From NCBI RefSeq assembly GCF_900169365.1, contig NZ_FXZH01000003.1, positions 1 to 64,000 of the forward strand: a stretch of DNA of 64,000 nt, in the 5' to 3' direction. The stretch's first letter is position 1. The number at the start of each line of letters is the position of its first letter. Source of the stretch: Brevibacterium sp. 239c. Its GTDB lineage: Bacteria; Actinomycetota; Actinomycetes; Actinomycetales; Brevibacteriaceae. This document shows positions 8,483 through 17,087 of the stretch, piece after piece. A program made the translations under genes and the position numbers. The notes under the pieces were generated by a model. That model was not told the DNA's origin, did not search any database, and was given only the letters and a program-made list of their open reading frames with translations.

Positions 8483-10072
8483 TTACGCAGCGACATTGTT
8501 CGCCCGGGCGTGTCTCCATTCCGCCTCGAATATCCACGCAATGCAATAGTCCAGGCTGAAGCCGTACCCGCCGCCGACGGTCCTCGGATCCGCTTCCGCG
8601 ACCGCCTCCTCGGCGACCTTGACCAGCCGTGCCGTGTCGAAGACGATGCGCCCGCGCTTCCCCTCTTCAAGCGGAAGCAGCTGCGAACCGCCGGGCAGGA
8701 AGAAGGCGAATGCCGCCTGCCCGCCCAGAGTTCCGGCGAAGGGAGCTGAGGTCCGTGAGATATTCAACTCATATCTGTGCACCGCCGTGTGGTGGGTGCG
8801 GCAGAGCAGGATGAGATTGTCCAGGTCCGTCGCTCCGCCCTGTGACCAGGGGCGGATGTGGTGTGCGTCGCACCTTCGGCGGGCACGGCAGCCGGGGAAC
8901 TGGCATCCCATGTCCCGTGCGCTCAACGCTAGGCGTTGGCGCCTGCTCACCAGCCTCTTCGACCGTCCGAGCATGAGTACGTCTCCATCGGCGTCCTTGA
9001 TCGTTCCGCTGATCAGAGCTTCGCAGCTCAGCCGTTCCGCCGTCGCCGAGGTGATGCCGCCGAAGCCATCGATTCGACAGGTCAGGTCTGTCTTTTGATC
9101 CGCAGACGTCCCCGCGGGGACGTCGTCGAGGGCTTCGGCACGGGAGCCGGATCGGGTCACCACCTCGGCGGAGGCATGGACGAGCATGCGGGCGCGGTCA
9201 ACGTCAACGGTTCCAGGCGACGCTGCCTGCGGAAACGCATGCACGATCTCCATCAGGCACATGACCTGCGAGATCGGCTCATACGATGGCTCATCCTCCT
9301 GCCCTTCGCCGCCGGCGTCATCCGCAGAGGACGGCTGTTCGAGAACATGCCGAGCGGCGTCGAGCATCGAGGAGAACTCCGCGGCCTCATCCTCGCCCAG
9401 GTCGATCGTGACGCGAGTCCGTCCAGGCCCGATGGTCCGCATACTCACGCTGTCGCTCGGAAGGGCGCAGGGAGATTCCCCGCCCTCGTTCCCGCCGGAC
9501 AGTTGGAGGTAGTTGCGAGCGATCACTCCGATCTGGCTTCCGGTGGAGACATCGGCCAGTCGCAGCGCCTCTTCATCGGGGATCCGCCCCACCAGCCTGG
9601 TGACCTCACGCACCTTGGAAAAGCTGACGTTGCCCTCCCCCAGGCTCTTCTTCACCTTCGGCATTTCGCGCAGCGCCATCATCACTCGGACGTATTCCCG
9701 TGCAGTGTGTGCGCTCACCGCCGCAATGTGCATGACCCACTGGGGCAGCGACGTCACGCCCACCCACTGCGCCCACAAGCCTCTGCGCTCGACCTCGTCG
9801 ATGAGCGCAATGACACGGGCATGGCAGAACGCGATACACGAGATGTTGCGCTGGATGTCGGCAACCAGCTCTTCGGACGTGAGATCACCCAGCCTCGCTC
9901 CAGCGCCCACGTCGGCACTTGACTCGGTCTGCAGAGACTCGGCGGTATCCGACTGCGCCTTCGAATCTCCGCCGTAGTCATCAGGATCGACACTCATCGC
10001 TGTGAGCAGCTCCGACCTTGCGAATGGATCCGGATAGTCCGCAAACGGATCTGCAGCCGTGTTCTCGACCAT
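8483..10072 (-). CDS. DUF222 / 13E12-family protein with C-terminal HNH nuclease domain
   Basis: This 529-residue protein belongs to the actinobacterial DUF222-HNH family, often present in many copies and related to the mycobacterial 13E12 repeat proteins. The DUF222 part spans roughly 60-320. The HNH motif is near the C-terminus: MGCQFPGCRARRRCDAHHIR, then GGATDLDNLILLCRTHHTAVH, with Cys pairs suitable for zinc. The substrate is unknown; the family is assumed to act on DNA. ATG 10072 is preferred because GGGAAAGG lies about 9 bases upstream. GTG 10081 would add three residues. A perfect 20-bp palindrome (9105-9124) lies inside the gene and encodes DVPAGTS in a linker between the DUF222 and HNH parts. 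The intergenic DNA beyond (10082-10356) holds a second copy. Confidence 0.85.
   Translation of the reverse strand: MVENTAADPFADYPDPFARSELLTAMSVDPDDYGGDSKAQSDTAESLQTESSADVGAGARLGDLTSEELVADIQRNISCIAFCHARVIALIDEVERRGLWAQWVGVTSLPQWVMHIAAVSAHTAREYVRVMMALREMPKVKKSLGEGNVSFSKVREVTRLVGRIPDEEALRLADVSTGSQIGVIARNYLQLSGGNEGGESPCALPSDSVSMRTIGPGRTRVTIDLGEDEAAEFSSMLDAARHVLEQPSSADDAGGEGQEDEPSYEPISQVMCLMEIVHAFPQAASPGTVDVDRARMLVHASAEVVTRSGSRAEALDDVPAGTSADQKTDLTCRIDGFGGITSATAERLSCEALISGTIKDADGDVLMLGRSKRLVSRRQRLALSARDMGCQFPGCRARRRCDAHHIRPWSQGGATDLDNLILLCRTHHTAVHRYELNISRTSAPFAGTLGGQAAFAFFLPGGSQLLPLEEGKRGRIVFDTARLVKVAEEAVAEADPRTVGGGYGFSLDYCIAWIFEAEWRHARANNVAA
9105..9124. repeat. Dispersed palindrome, copy 1 (inside the DUF222-HNH gene)
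   Basis: GACGTCCCCGCGGGGACGTC is a perfect 20-bp palindrome. Read in the gene it is GAC GTC CCC GCG GGG ACG TC, encoding DVPAGTS. Close versions occur at 10301-10318, 24313-24330 and 24959-24978. Confidence 0.75.
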
Positions 10073-10300
10073 GGTTCCCACCTTTCCCCTTTCGACCTCT
10101 GCGGCCGTTCGGTTCGTGAGTCCCCATGACCTCGAACCGTGCTTTCACCATACGAGGCGCCACTGACATAAGATCGGAATCGTAATGATCCAGTCGAGTG
10201 AATGAATGATCTGCTTTCGAATCGGATTCGCCGTAAAGATCCATGTGTACTATACGGAGCTCTCTTTGTTCTATACACGTGGAATCGCACCATCACCAAA

Positions 10301-10318
10301 GCGTCCCCGCGGGGACGC
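10301..10318. repeat. Dispersed palindrome, copy 2 (intergenic)
   Basis: GCGTCCCCGCGGGGACGC is a perfect 18-bp palindrome sharing the 16-bp core CGTCCCCGCGGGGACG with copies 1 and 4. It sits about 40 bp upstream of the methyltransferase start at 10357 and about 230 bp upstream of the divergent DUF222-HNH gene. It could be a promoter-proximal operator or a repeat element. The rest of 10082-10356 shows no gene. Confidence 0.7.
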
Positions 10319-10356
10319 CGACGCTGAATCCGAACCTCACACCGTAGGCTGAGTTC

Positions 10357-11112
10357 ATGAACGATGGGACGACCGATGACGCGGCAGAACTCCCCGTGGA
10401 AGGGGCGCGGGAATCAGCCAGAGAGGCAGCCACTCGGGCCTCCTACGATGCGATCGCTGAGACCTATACGGACTGGATCGCCGCCGAGCTCACAGCCAAG
10501 CCACACGATCGTGCCGTCCTCGCAGCCTTCTCCGAACTCGTGCTCTCCACCGGGAAACCCGAGGCCCTTGAGATCGGGTGCGGCCCAGGGCGGATCACAG
10601 CTTTCCTTGCCGCCTTGGGTCTGGCCCCCTCCGGCCTCGACCTCTCTCCCGCCATGATTGCCCTGGCATCTTGTCTCTACCCGAATCTCGATTTCACCAC
10701 CGGATCGATGACGGCACTGCCCTATGAGGACAACAGCTTTTCCGGACTCGTCGCGTGGTACTCCATCATCCATGTTCCCGATGCGTCCCTGGACACCGTC
10801 TTCTCCGAGGCTGCTCGAGTGCTGCGGCCGGGTGGATGGTTCCAGCTGGCCTTCCAGCTCGGCGCCCGTATCGACCACCAGTCCGAGGCGGCCGGCTTCG
10901 ACGTCGATCTCGACTTCCACCGCCGCTCGATCGATCAGGTTCTCACGTTTCTTCACAAACATGGGTTCGCACCCGCGACTCGGCTCGAACGCGAGCCGGA
11001 CCGGGCCGGCCAGTTTCCAGAGAGGACACGGCAGGGCTATCTGCTCGTCCGCCTGGAGGCCACCACAACCACCACGACTGCACCCGGGGAACGGGCAACG
11101 GTCGAACAGTGA
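10357..11112 (+). CDS. Class I SAM-dependent methyltransferase, substrate unknown
   Basis: The 251-residue protein has a Rossmann-type methyltransferase domain. Motif I is EALEIGCGPGRITAFLAALG at about 67-86. Motif II is GLDLSPAMIALA and the post-motif is ALPYEDNSFSGLVAWYSIIH. The pattern resembles the UbiE/methyltransf_11 group. An N-terminal segment (SYDAIAETYTDWIAAEL) is typical of small-molecule methyltransferases. The C-terminus carries a run of threonines (EATTTTTTAPGER). The start ATG 10357 is the only reasonable one and has no clear Shine-Dalgarno. It is followed 15 bp later by trmL on the same strand, so the two are probably cotranscribed. No substrate can be deduced. Confidence 0.85.
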   Translation: MNDGTTDDAAELPVEGARESAREAATRASYDAIAETYTDWIAAELTAKPHDRAVLAAFSELVLSTGKPEALEIGCGPGRITAFLAALGLAPSGLDLSPAMIALASCLYPNLDFTTGSMTALPYEDNSFSGLVAWYSIIHVPDASLDTVFSEAARVLRPGGWFQLAFQLGARIDHQSEAAGFDVDLDFHRRSIDQVLTFLHKHGFAPATRLEREPDRAGQFPERTRQGYLLVRLEATTTTTTAPGERATVEQ

Positions 11113-11127
11113 CAAAATAGGTGTCAT

Positions 11128-11592
11128 ATGAACATCGACATCGTCTTCCACACGCCCGAGATCCCCGGCAACACCGGCAATGCCATTCGCCTGGCCGCGG
11201 TCACGGGTGCCCACCTCCATCTCGTCGAACCTCTGGGCTTCGACCTCTCCGATGCGAAGCTGCGTCGTGCGGGACTGGATTATCACGATCTTGCCCACGT
11301 CACGGTCCATACGTCTTTGACGGATCTGTGGAACCACCTCGGCGAGCGTCGGGTCATCGCGTTCACCACCCATACGGATCAGTCCTTCGCCGAGGTGGAC
11401 TACCGTGATGGTGATGTCCTCCTCTTCGGTCAGGAGTCGACGGGTCTGCCCGATTCCGTCGTCGAGGATGAGCATGTGGATCTGTCCGTGCGCATCCCGA
11501 TGCTGCCTTCCAGACGTTCGCTCAACCTCGCCAATTCCGCATCGATTGCAATCTATGAGGCCTGGCGGCAACAGGGATACGCCGGGGCCTGA
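11128..11592 (+). CDS. trmL: tRNA (cytidine/uridine-2'-O-)-methyltransferase TrmL
   Basis: TrmL is a minimal SPOUT methyltransferase that methylates the 2'-hydroxyl of the wobble nucleotide in tRNA-Leu isoacceptors. At 154 residues it has the usual family length. All three SPOUT knot motifs are visible: EIPGNTGNAIRLA near 11-23, LLFGQESTGLP near 97-107, and IPMLPSRRSLNLANSASIAI near 122-141. The protein lacks an extra RNA-binding domain, as expected. It starts 15 bp after the upstream methyltransferase gene. A kinase gene follows 44 bp downstream with its own GAAAGGACC ribosome-binding site. Confidence 0.93.
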   Translation: MNIDIVFHTPEIPGNTGNAIRLAAVTGAHLHLVEPLGFDLSDAKLRRAGLDYHDLAHVTVHTSLTDLWNHLGERRVIAFTTHTDQSFAEVDYRDGDVLLFGQESTGLPDSVVEDEHVDLSVRIPMLPSRRSLNLANSASIAIYEAWRQQGYAGA

Positions 11593-11636
11593 ACGCGCGT
11601 AGACTTCTGCCCGACAGTAATTTCGAAAGGACCACC

Positions 11637-12461
11637 ATGACTTCCAAAGTGCTCACAATCGCCGGTTCCGATGTCTCAGGCGGAGCCGGCCTCGAAGCCG
11701 ACCTGAAGATGTTCGAAGAATACGGCGCATTCGGCACCGCCGCCGTGACCTGCATCGTCACCTTCGATCCGGCCGATGGCTTCAGCCACGTCGTCGAATT
11801 CATCGACCCCGAGGTGGTGACCAGGCAGCTCGAATCGACCTTGGCGGTGCACAAGTTCGACGCGATCAAGTCGGGCATGCTCGGGTCCGTGGACTCGGCA
11901 CTCGTGCTGGCCGAAAAGCTCAAGACGAACGAGCTGCCCTATGTCTTCGACCCTGTCCTCGTGTGCAAGGGCGCGGGCACCATGGTCGATCTCAAGGATC
12001 TCTTCGTCGACAACCTCGTGCCCTTGGCCACCGTCATCACCCCGAACCTCGAGGAGGCCGCAACGTTGGCCGGCCTCGATCCGATCGATTCGGTTGAGGG
12101 CATGATCGAGGCCGCGAAGATCATCCACGGTCAGGGTGCTAATAACGTCGTCGTCAAGGGCGGTGCGCGCCTGGCCGGTGACGACGCGATCGACATCCTC
12201 TTCGACGGTCAGAAGGTCACGACGCTGCGCTCACGCAAGGTCAATGAGAAACTCGTCAACGGTGCAGGCTGTTCATTCGCCTCCTCCATCGCCGCTGGCA
12301 TCGCCACCGGTCTCAGCATCGAGGACGCGGTCGTCTCAGCGAAGGAGAAAGTCGCCCACGGCATCGCGAACTGCCTCGACAATGCCACCGGCGTGGCCTC
12401 GCTGTTCCATCCGGCGGCTCGCACTCAGCCGTCACCCGATGTCCGCGTCAGCGTGGACTGA
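11637..12461 (+). CDS. PdxK/ThiD-family kinase (pyridoxine or hydroxymethylpyrimidine kinase)
   Basis: This ribokinase-fold enzyme phosphorylates pyridoxal/pyridoxine or hydroxymethylpyrimidine. The 274-residue protein starts with VLTIAGSDVSGGAGLEADLK, the family substrate-binding loop. It has DPVLVCKGAG near 102-111 and VITPNLEEAATL near 129. The anion-hole motif is VNGAGCSFASSIAAG at about 206-220. The Cys in GAGC is seen in the Firmicute-type PdxK and ThiD group, so substrate cannot be settled by eye. No other thiamine or B6 gene is adjacent. The ribosome-binding site AAAGGACC precedes ATG 11637. A strong hairpin at 12484-12523 ends the transcript. Confidence 0.82.
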   Translation: MTSKVLTIAGSDVSGGAGLEADLKMFEEYGAFGTAAVTCIVTFDPADGFSHVVEFIDPEVVTRQLESTLAVHKFDAIKSGMLGSVDSALVLAEKLKTNELPYVFDPVLVCKGAGTMVDLKDLFVDNLVPLATVITPNLEEAATLAGLDPIDSVEGMIEAAKIIHGQGANNVVVKGGARLAGDDAIDILFDGQKVTTLRSRKVNEKLVNGAGCSFASSIAAGIATGLSIEDAVVSAKEKVAHGIANCLDNATGVASLFHPAARTQPSPDVRVSVD

Positions 12462-12483
12462 GGCTCCAAAGCAGATAGAAAAG

Positions 12484-12523
12484 GAACTGCCCCGCACACC
12501 ATCTCAGGCGTGCGGGGCAGTTC
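12484..12523. terminator. Bidirectional terminator between the PdxK/ThiD gene and rpmE2
   Basis: A perfect 14-bp stem, GAACTGCCCCGCAC at 12484-12497 pairing with 12510-12523, closes a 12-base loop. It lies between two convergent genes. There is no strong T-run, which is common in high-GC actinobacteria. Confidence 0.85.
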
Positions 12524-12578
12524 GCATAAGTCATGCATGACGGTCGGAACCGTCGGGTCGGCCGAAACCGACTGGGGT

Positions 12579-12833
12579 TCAGCGCTTGCCGAAGCCCTTG
12601 TAGCGATCCTTGAACTTCTCGACGCGGCCTGCGGAGTCGAGGATACGCTGCTTTCCGGTGTAGAACGGGTGCGATGCGCTCGAGATCTCAACGTCGATGA
12701 CGGGGTAGGTGTTGCCGTCTTCGAATTCGATCGTCTTGTCGCTCTTCGCGGTCGAACGGGTCAAGATCTTGGTTCCCGACGACAGATCGTTGAACACGAT
12801 CGGTGCGTATTCCGGGTGGATGTCCTTTTTCAT
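12579..12833 (-). CDS. rpmE2: 50S ribosomal protein L31 type B
   Basis: The 84-residue protein reads [20 protein letters not shown] at its start and has [13 protein letters not shown] in the middle, the hallmarks of L31 type B. It has no Cys residues, so it is the zinc-free paralogue that replaces zinc-binding L31 when zinc is scarce. ATG 12833 is preceded by AAAGGTAAG, and the in-frame upstream extension to 12914 is not L31-like. I looked upstream for a Zur-type palindrome and saw none, so zinc regulation is not supported here. Confidence 0.96.
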   Translation of the reverse strand: MKKDIHPEYAPIVFNDLSSGTKILTRSTAKSDKTIEFEDGNTYPVIDVEISSASHPFYTGKQRILDSAGRVEKFKDRYKGFGKR

Positions 12834-13009
12834 ATTCTTACCTTTGCTGAATCCGCTCAGGCGCCTGGTATGGGTCGACCCATCCGCCAGTGCCCGAATT
12901 CGTCTGCTGGACACGCCTCGAACCGTAGGAACCGGACACGAAGCGACAGCTCAGTCTATCTGATGGACTGGCTCAAAGCGATTCCCGCACTGTCTCCTAA
13001 ACTGTGGCC

Positions 13010-13561
13010 ATGAACACCAAGGAACGCATCTCCGCGCAATTCGACCTCACGCCCGCAGCATCTGCTCCCGAACTCATGGCCGCATCCACCGCCGAGGCGA
13101 TCTCTTCGATCACCGGCGACGTCGATGCGTTCGCCATCGATCCGCAGATCGCAGACACAGCGGCCCTGCTCGATGCCACCGGTCTCGGACCCGAAACCTC
13201 GGCTAACTGTGTTCTCGTGGCCGGTGCGCGCTCCGGTGAGGAACGAATCGCTGCCTGCATGGTCCTCGCCAATACACGTGCCGATGTGAACAAGCGGGTG
13301 AAGAAGCTCCTCGACGTGCGCAAGGCCTCGTTCCTGCCCATGGATCGCGCGGTCGGCGAATCGGGGATGGAGTACGGCGGCATCGGACCCATCGGTCTGC
13401 CTGCCGACTACCGGATCCTCATCGACTCACGTGTGGCCGAGGCCGACGAGCTCATCATCGGTTCGGGGATCCGTGGTTCCAAACTCATGCTCTCCGGCGC
13501 GGCGCTGGCATCGCTTCCCACTGCCGAGGTGGTCGAGGGGCTCGCAAACGAGATCGACTGA
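13010..13561 (+). CDS. YbaK/EbsC-family aminoacyl-tRNA deacylase-like protein
   Basis: The 183-residue protein resembles the YbaK/ProX editing domains that remove mischarged amino acids from tRNA. It carries NCVLVAGARSGEERIAACMV at about 65-84, with a conserved Lys further on in NKRVKKLLDVRKASFLP. GYGGIGPIG-like loops are present as MEYGGIGPIGLP at about 121-132, and GSGIRGSKLMLSG near the C-terminus. Which aminoacyl-tRNA it edits cannot be said. The ATG at 13010 is preceded in frame by a GTG at 13004 that would add two residues. No clear Shine-Dalgarno precedes either. Confidence 0.8.
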   Translation: MNTKERISAQFDLTPAASAPELMAASTAEAISSITGDVDAFAIDPQIADTAALLDATGLGPETSANCVLVAGARSGEERIAACMVLANTRADVNKRVKKLLDVRKASFLPMDRAVGESGMEYGGIGPIGLPADYRILIDSRVAEADELIIGSGIRGSKLMLSGAALASLPTAEVVEGLANEID

Positions 13562-13570
13562 GGTCCTCGG

Positions 13571-14452
13571 TCAGCTCAGTCCTGCCTTGTCGAGGACATA
13601 GGAGATGAGCGGTTCGTAGAGGTAGGGCACGACGTCGTCATCGAGGGGAACGGTGACCTCGATGGCTCCTTGAGCCTCAGCGACGAAGAGTGCCGGATCG
13701 TTGCAGTCGGCATAGCCCAACGTGCGCAGCCCACGGCTCGAGGCCGCACCGGCCCACCCATGATCGGCCACGATCAGATCTGGGGTCTGGCCGCCTCGGC
13801 GGGTGATGTCGTCAAGAAGTGCATGCATGGGTTCGGCGAGGTGTGTGTGCGGGGTCCCGCCATGCTGATGCCAGGTCCACACACGGTTGATCTGTCGGCA
13901 GTCGCCGCCGATGCCCGGGACGTCAACGGCGTTGGCCTGGTGCGTGATCCGCGCACCGTGGGACTCGGCTGCGGCGGCCATCGCCATGTGCACAGGAAGC
14001 AGCCCGGCCGGGTGGCCGGTGGCGAAGAGGATCTCTCCCCCAGCTCGGGTGACCGCGCCGATGGCGGTGGCTAACTGTTCGAGTGCGTCGATGCAGCGTT
14101 GCGTCGAAATCGTGTCGATGCCCTCGACGAAATCGGGTTCCGGGCGCAGCCCGCACCGGTCGACCATAAGCGCGAACACGGAGTCATAGTCCCAGTCTCG
14201 GGTCAGATCGACGCCGAAGTCGAACTGCTTCTCCTGTGCCAGGAAACGATGGATGTGTGAGAGGTTGTTCCCTCGAGGAGTCGCCACCTCACCGGTGATG
14301 CGAGCTGCTTCCAGGGCGTGGGCGAGTGTGGTGCGGTCCACTGTGGTCCTCTCAGTCTCAGGTGCTGCAGTTGTCGCAGATTTTGCGACAACTGATGCAT
14401 CGGCAAACTCTTCGCGTAATGCATTGGCTGCGTGCTTGCCGATAGTCTTCAC
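13571..14452 (-). CDS. Conserved actinobacterial protein, possible phosphatase-like
   Basis: The 293-residue protein is soluble with no signal peptide or membrane segment. I do not recognise it with certainty. It resembles actinobacterial proteins that annotation pipelines often call phosphatase. Notable stretches are NLSHIHRFLAQE near 62-73, LFATGHPAGLLPVHMAMAAAA near 145-165, and LIVADHGWAGAASSRGLRTLGYADCNDPALF near 223-253. The conserved His/Asp-rich loops would suit metal or nucleotide binding, but no standard motif is complete. The start codon is GTG at 14452. It converges with the YbaK-like gene, the stops being only 9 bp apart. Confidence 0.6.
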   Translation of the reverse strand: MKTIGKHAANALREEFADASVVAKSATTAAPETERTTVDRTTLAHALEAARITGEVATPRGNNLSHIHRFLAQEKQFDFGVDLTRDWDYDSVFALMVDRCGLRPEPDFVEGIDTISTQRCIDALEQLATAIGAVTRAGGEILFATGHPAGLLPVHMAMAAAAESHGARITHQANAVDVPGIGGDCRQINRVWTWHQHGGTPHTHLAEPMHALLDDITRRGGQTPDLIVADHGWAGAASSRGLRTLGYADCNDPALFVAEAQGAIEVTVPLDDDVVPYLYEPLISYVLDKAGLS

Positions 14453-14505
14453 GTCTCTGCCCTACAGCGTGGCAAGTTGCTGCCTTGTGGACCTCTGACA
14501 CGAGG

Positions 14506-15420
14506 TCAGTCTTCCTGCAGGGCGAAGCAGGCCACCGCCGAGGCGGCTGCGACGTTGAGTGAGTCCACTCCCCCAGACATCGGGATCATGACAGTCGAAT
14601 CGCAGGCGGCAATCGTTGATCGGCGCAGACCGTCGCCTTCGGTGCCGAAGACGATGGCGGTGCGTTCGGGCGCAGTGGCCGCGAACTCTCGGATCGCCAC
14701 AGAATCCTGTTCGAGAGCCAGAGCGACGACGTGGAAACCGAGCTCACGCAGGGCATCAACCCCTGCCGGCCAGGACTCGATCCGAGTCCATGGAACCTGG
14801 AACACGGTGCCCATGGAGACGCGAATCGAACGCCGGTAGAGCGGGTCGGCGCACCTGGGGGTCACCAGGACGGCATCGACGCCGAAGGCCGCGGCTGACC
14901 GAAAGATGGCGCCGATATTCGTGTGGTCGACGACGTCCTCGATGACGACGATGCGCTGAGCATCGGTCACGAGCTCGGCGACGCTGGGAAGCTGCGGTCG
15001 GTGCATCGCGGCCAGAGCACCTCGGTGAAGGTGGAAGCCGGTGAGGGATTCGACAGCGGCATCGGTGCCGATGAAGATCGGGGCATCATTGGCGGCGATG
15101 AGGTCGGCTAGGTCGAAGAGCCATTTGGGGCTGGTCAGGTATGACCGGGGAACCATGCCTGCTGCGTGGGCGCGGCGGATGATCTTCGAGGATTCGGCGA
15201 TGAACAGTCCCTCGGCCGGTTCGCGAACACTGCGCAGGCCGACATCGGTCAGCTGAGTGTAGTCGTGGAGGTCGGCCGGAGAGGCCCCAGCGCCTGTGGC
15301 ATTGTCGGTGGCCACCGTTCCCTCATCGAAGAACCGTAGACGCTCGGCAGTGATGCCGAGTTCGGCGGCACGGTCGATGACCTGCTGCTGTGTCAGTGGT
15401 GCCTTGGCCGGTGTATTCAT
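14506..15420 (-). CDS. TrmH/SpoU-family RNA 2'-O-methyltransferase
   Basis: This 304-residue protein has an N-terminal substrate-binding region and a C-terminal SPOUT domain with all three knot motifs. These are VVDHTNIGAIFRSAAAFGVDAVL near 160-182, IVFGTEGDGL near 255-264, and IPMSGGVDSLNVAAASAVACF near 278-298. It will 2'-O-methylate a ribose in rRNA or tRNA, but the exact target is not deducible. ATG 15420 (MNTPAKAPLTQQQ) is chosen; the longer reading to 15519 begins with Ser-rich sequence inside the next gene. The start lies 4 bp after the stop of the TauE-like gene, so the pair is probably cotranscribed. Confidence 0.88.
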   Translation of the reverse strand: MNTPAKAPLTQQQVIDRAAELGITAERLRFFDEGTVATDNATGAGASPADLHDYTQLTDVGLRSVREPAEGLFIAESSKIIRRAHAAGMVPRSYLTSPKWLFDLADLIAANDAPIFIGTDAAVESLTGFHLHRGALAAMHRPQLPSVAELVTDAQRIVVIEDVVDHTNIGAIFRSAAAFGVDAVLVTPRCADPLYRRSIRVSMGTVFQVPWTRIESWPAGVDALRELGFHVVALALEQDSVAIREFAATAPERTAIVFGTEGDGLRRSTIAACDSTVMIPMSGGVDSLNVAAASAVACFALQED

Positions 15421-15424
15421 ACGA

Positions 15425-16255
15425 TCACAGGGTGAGGATGCGCCAGATGGCGACGAGTCCGAGGATGACGATGACGGAGCGCAGCAGGACGGGCGAGAAT
15501 TTCCGTCCCACCCTGGCACCGAAATAGCCGCCGATGAGGGAGCCGATGGCGATGCAGACGACGGCGATCCAGTTGATCCGGTCGTGGCCGACGATGATGT
15601 AGGTGCTGGCCGAGACCGTGTTGACGACGAGGACCAAGACGTTCTTCAGTCCGTTGAGACGCTGCAGGTCATCGGGGAGGAGGAGGCCGAGCAGAGCGAT
15701 CAGGATGATCCCCTGGGCGGCGGCGAAGTAGCCCCCGTAGATCGCGGTGAGGAAGACGACGACCAGGACGAGGATATAGCGGCCGGTGGTCAGCGTGTCA
15801 CCGACCGAGGCCGGCACATGCTCCTTGCCCGCCTTTTCGGCGCGGCGCACGGAACGGTTTTTGAGGTGGCGGGAGAGTGCAGGCTGACCCACGACCATGA
15901 TGAGGGCCACGACGAGGAGGACCGGGACGATCGTCTCGAAGGCGTCTTCGGGCAGGTGGAGCAGCAGATAAGCACCGGTCAGCGAGCCCAGGATGGAAGC
16001 AGGCACGAAGCCGAGGATCCGCCGCCATTGGCCCTTCAGCTCTTCCCGATAGCCGAAGGACGAGGCAATATTGCCGGGGATAAGTCCGACCGCGTTGCTC
16101 ATCGTCGACACGACCGGTGGCACACCGAAAGCCACGAGTACCGGGAAGGTGATGAGAGTGCCGGAGCCGACGACGGCGTTGATTCCGCCCGCGGCGATTC
16201 CGGCGAGGACGATCAGCGCAATCTGCCACAGTTCCATTCCGAGAACTGGGTCCAT
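15425..16255 (-). CDS. TauE/SafE-family membrane exporter
   Basis: The 276-residue protein is highly hydrophobic, with about eight predicted membrane segments. It has the TauE/SafE repeat GIAAGGINAVVGSGTLITFPVL near 16-37 and VSTMSNAVGLIPGNIAS near 48-64, and the second-half GGYFAAAQGIILIALLG near 174. Family members export sulfite, sulfoacetate or other organosulfur anions, and many are of unknown substrate. Nothing nearby points to a substrate. It is sandwiched between the ABC ATPase gene (2 bp upstream) and the TrmH-like gene. This suggests one transcript starting at the ABC gene. Confidence 0.85.
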   Translation of the reverse strand: MDPVLGMELWQIALIVLAGIAAGGINAVVGSGTLITFPVLVAFGVPPVVSTMSNAVGLIPGNIASSFGYREELKGQWRRILGFVPASILGSLTGAYLLLHLPEDAFETIVPVLLVVALIMVVGQPALSRHLKNRSVRRAEKAGKEHVPASVGDTLTTGRYILVLVVVFLTAIYGGYFAAAQGIILIALLGLLLPDDLQRLNGLKNVLVLVVNTVSASTYIIVGHDRINWIAVVCIAIGSLIGGYFGARVGRKFSPVLLRSVIVILGLVAIWRILTL

Positions 16256-16257
16256 GC

Positions 16258-17043
16258 TCAGTACTGGGATCGGGCGTGGAAACGCTGCCCGTCGCGGGTG
16301 AGCTTGACGTCGATACCGAAGGTCGCAGAGAGGTTGTCGGCCGTCAGGGTCTCATCGATGGGCCCGGCAGCCATATCAGTGCCCTCGGCCAGCAGCAGCA
16401 CGTGCGTGATGCCGACAGGGATCTCCTCGACGTGGTGGGTGACCATGATCGTCGCCGGAGCCCATTTCGAGGACAGAATCTCCGTCAGTGCTGCCAAGAG
16501 CTCTTCACGTCCGCCTAGGTCGAGCCCAGAAGCGGGCTCGTCGAGGAGCAGCAGCTCAGGGTCCGTCATCAGGGCACGTGCGATCTGCACACGCTTGCGC
16601 TCGCCCTCTGACAGGGTGCCGAAGGTGCGATCTGCCAGGTGGCTGATGTTGAACGCTCCGAGAAGGTCCTTGGCCCGTTCGATGTCATCGGTTTCGTATT
16701 CCTCGACCCAACGACCGGTGACGCCGTAGGCGGCGGTCAGGACCGTGTCGAGGACAGCCTCGGACAGAGGAATGCGGTTGGCCAGGGCCGTCGAAGCATA
16801 GCCGATGCGCGGACGCAGCTCGAAGACGTCGACGCGCCCGAGGCGCTCCTCGAGGATTCCGACGGAACCGGTCGTCGGGTGCATTCGTCCTGCGGCCAAT
16901 TCCAGCAGCGTCGTCTTCCCGGCGCCGTTGGGTCCGAGGACGGCCCAATGCTCACCTTCGGAGACGGTCAGGGAAAAATCTTGGAGGAGGAAATTGGCTC
17001 CTCGGCGCACGGAAACAGAATCCAAAGTCAGGACATCACTCAT
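16258..17043 (-). CDS. ABC transporter ATP-binding protein, orphan
   Basis: The 261-residue ATPase has Walker A GPNGAGKTT near 37-45, the signature LSEGERKRVQIARAL near 143-157, Walker B LLLLDEPASGLDLGG near 162-176 and the switch His in TIMVTHHVEEIP. This arrangement resembles the ModF/YlmA-like orphan ATPases. No permease with matching style is adjacent: the next gene is the TauE-like carrier, which is not an ABC permease. The partner and substrate are therefore unknown. ATG 17043 is taken rather than TTG 17052. The divergent gene starts at 17088, leaving about 44 bp for promoters. Confidence 0.85.
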   Translation of the reverse strand: MSDVLTLDSVSVRRGANFLLQDFSLTVSEGEHWAVLGPNGAGKTTLLELAAGRMHPTTGSVGILEERLGRVDVFELRPRIGYASTALANRIPLSEAVLDTVLTAAYGVTGRWVEEYETDDIERAKDLLGAFNISHLADRTFGTLSEGERKRVQIARALMTDPELLLLDEPASGLDLGGREELLAALTEILSSKWAPATIMVTHHVEEIPVGITHVLLLAEGTDMAAGPIDETLTADNLSATFGIDVKLTRDGQRFHARSQY

Positions 17044-17087
17044 ATCAGCCAACTCTATCGCAGGCTCGGCGTCTATTCTGGTTCGAC

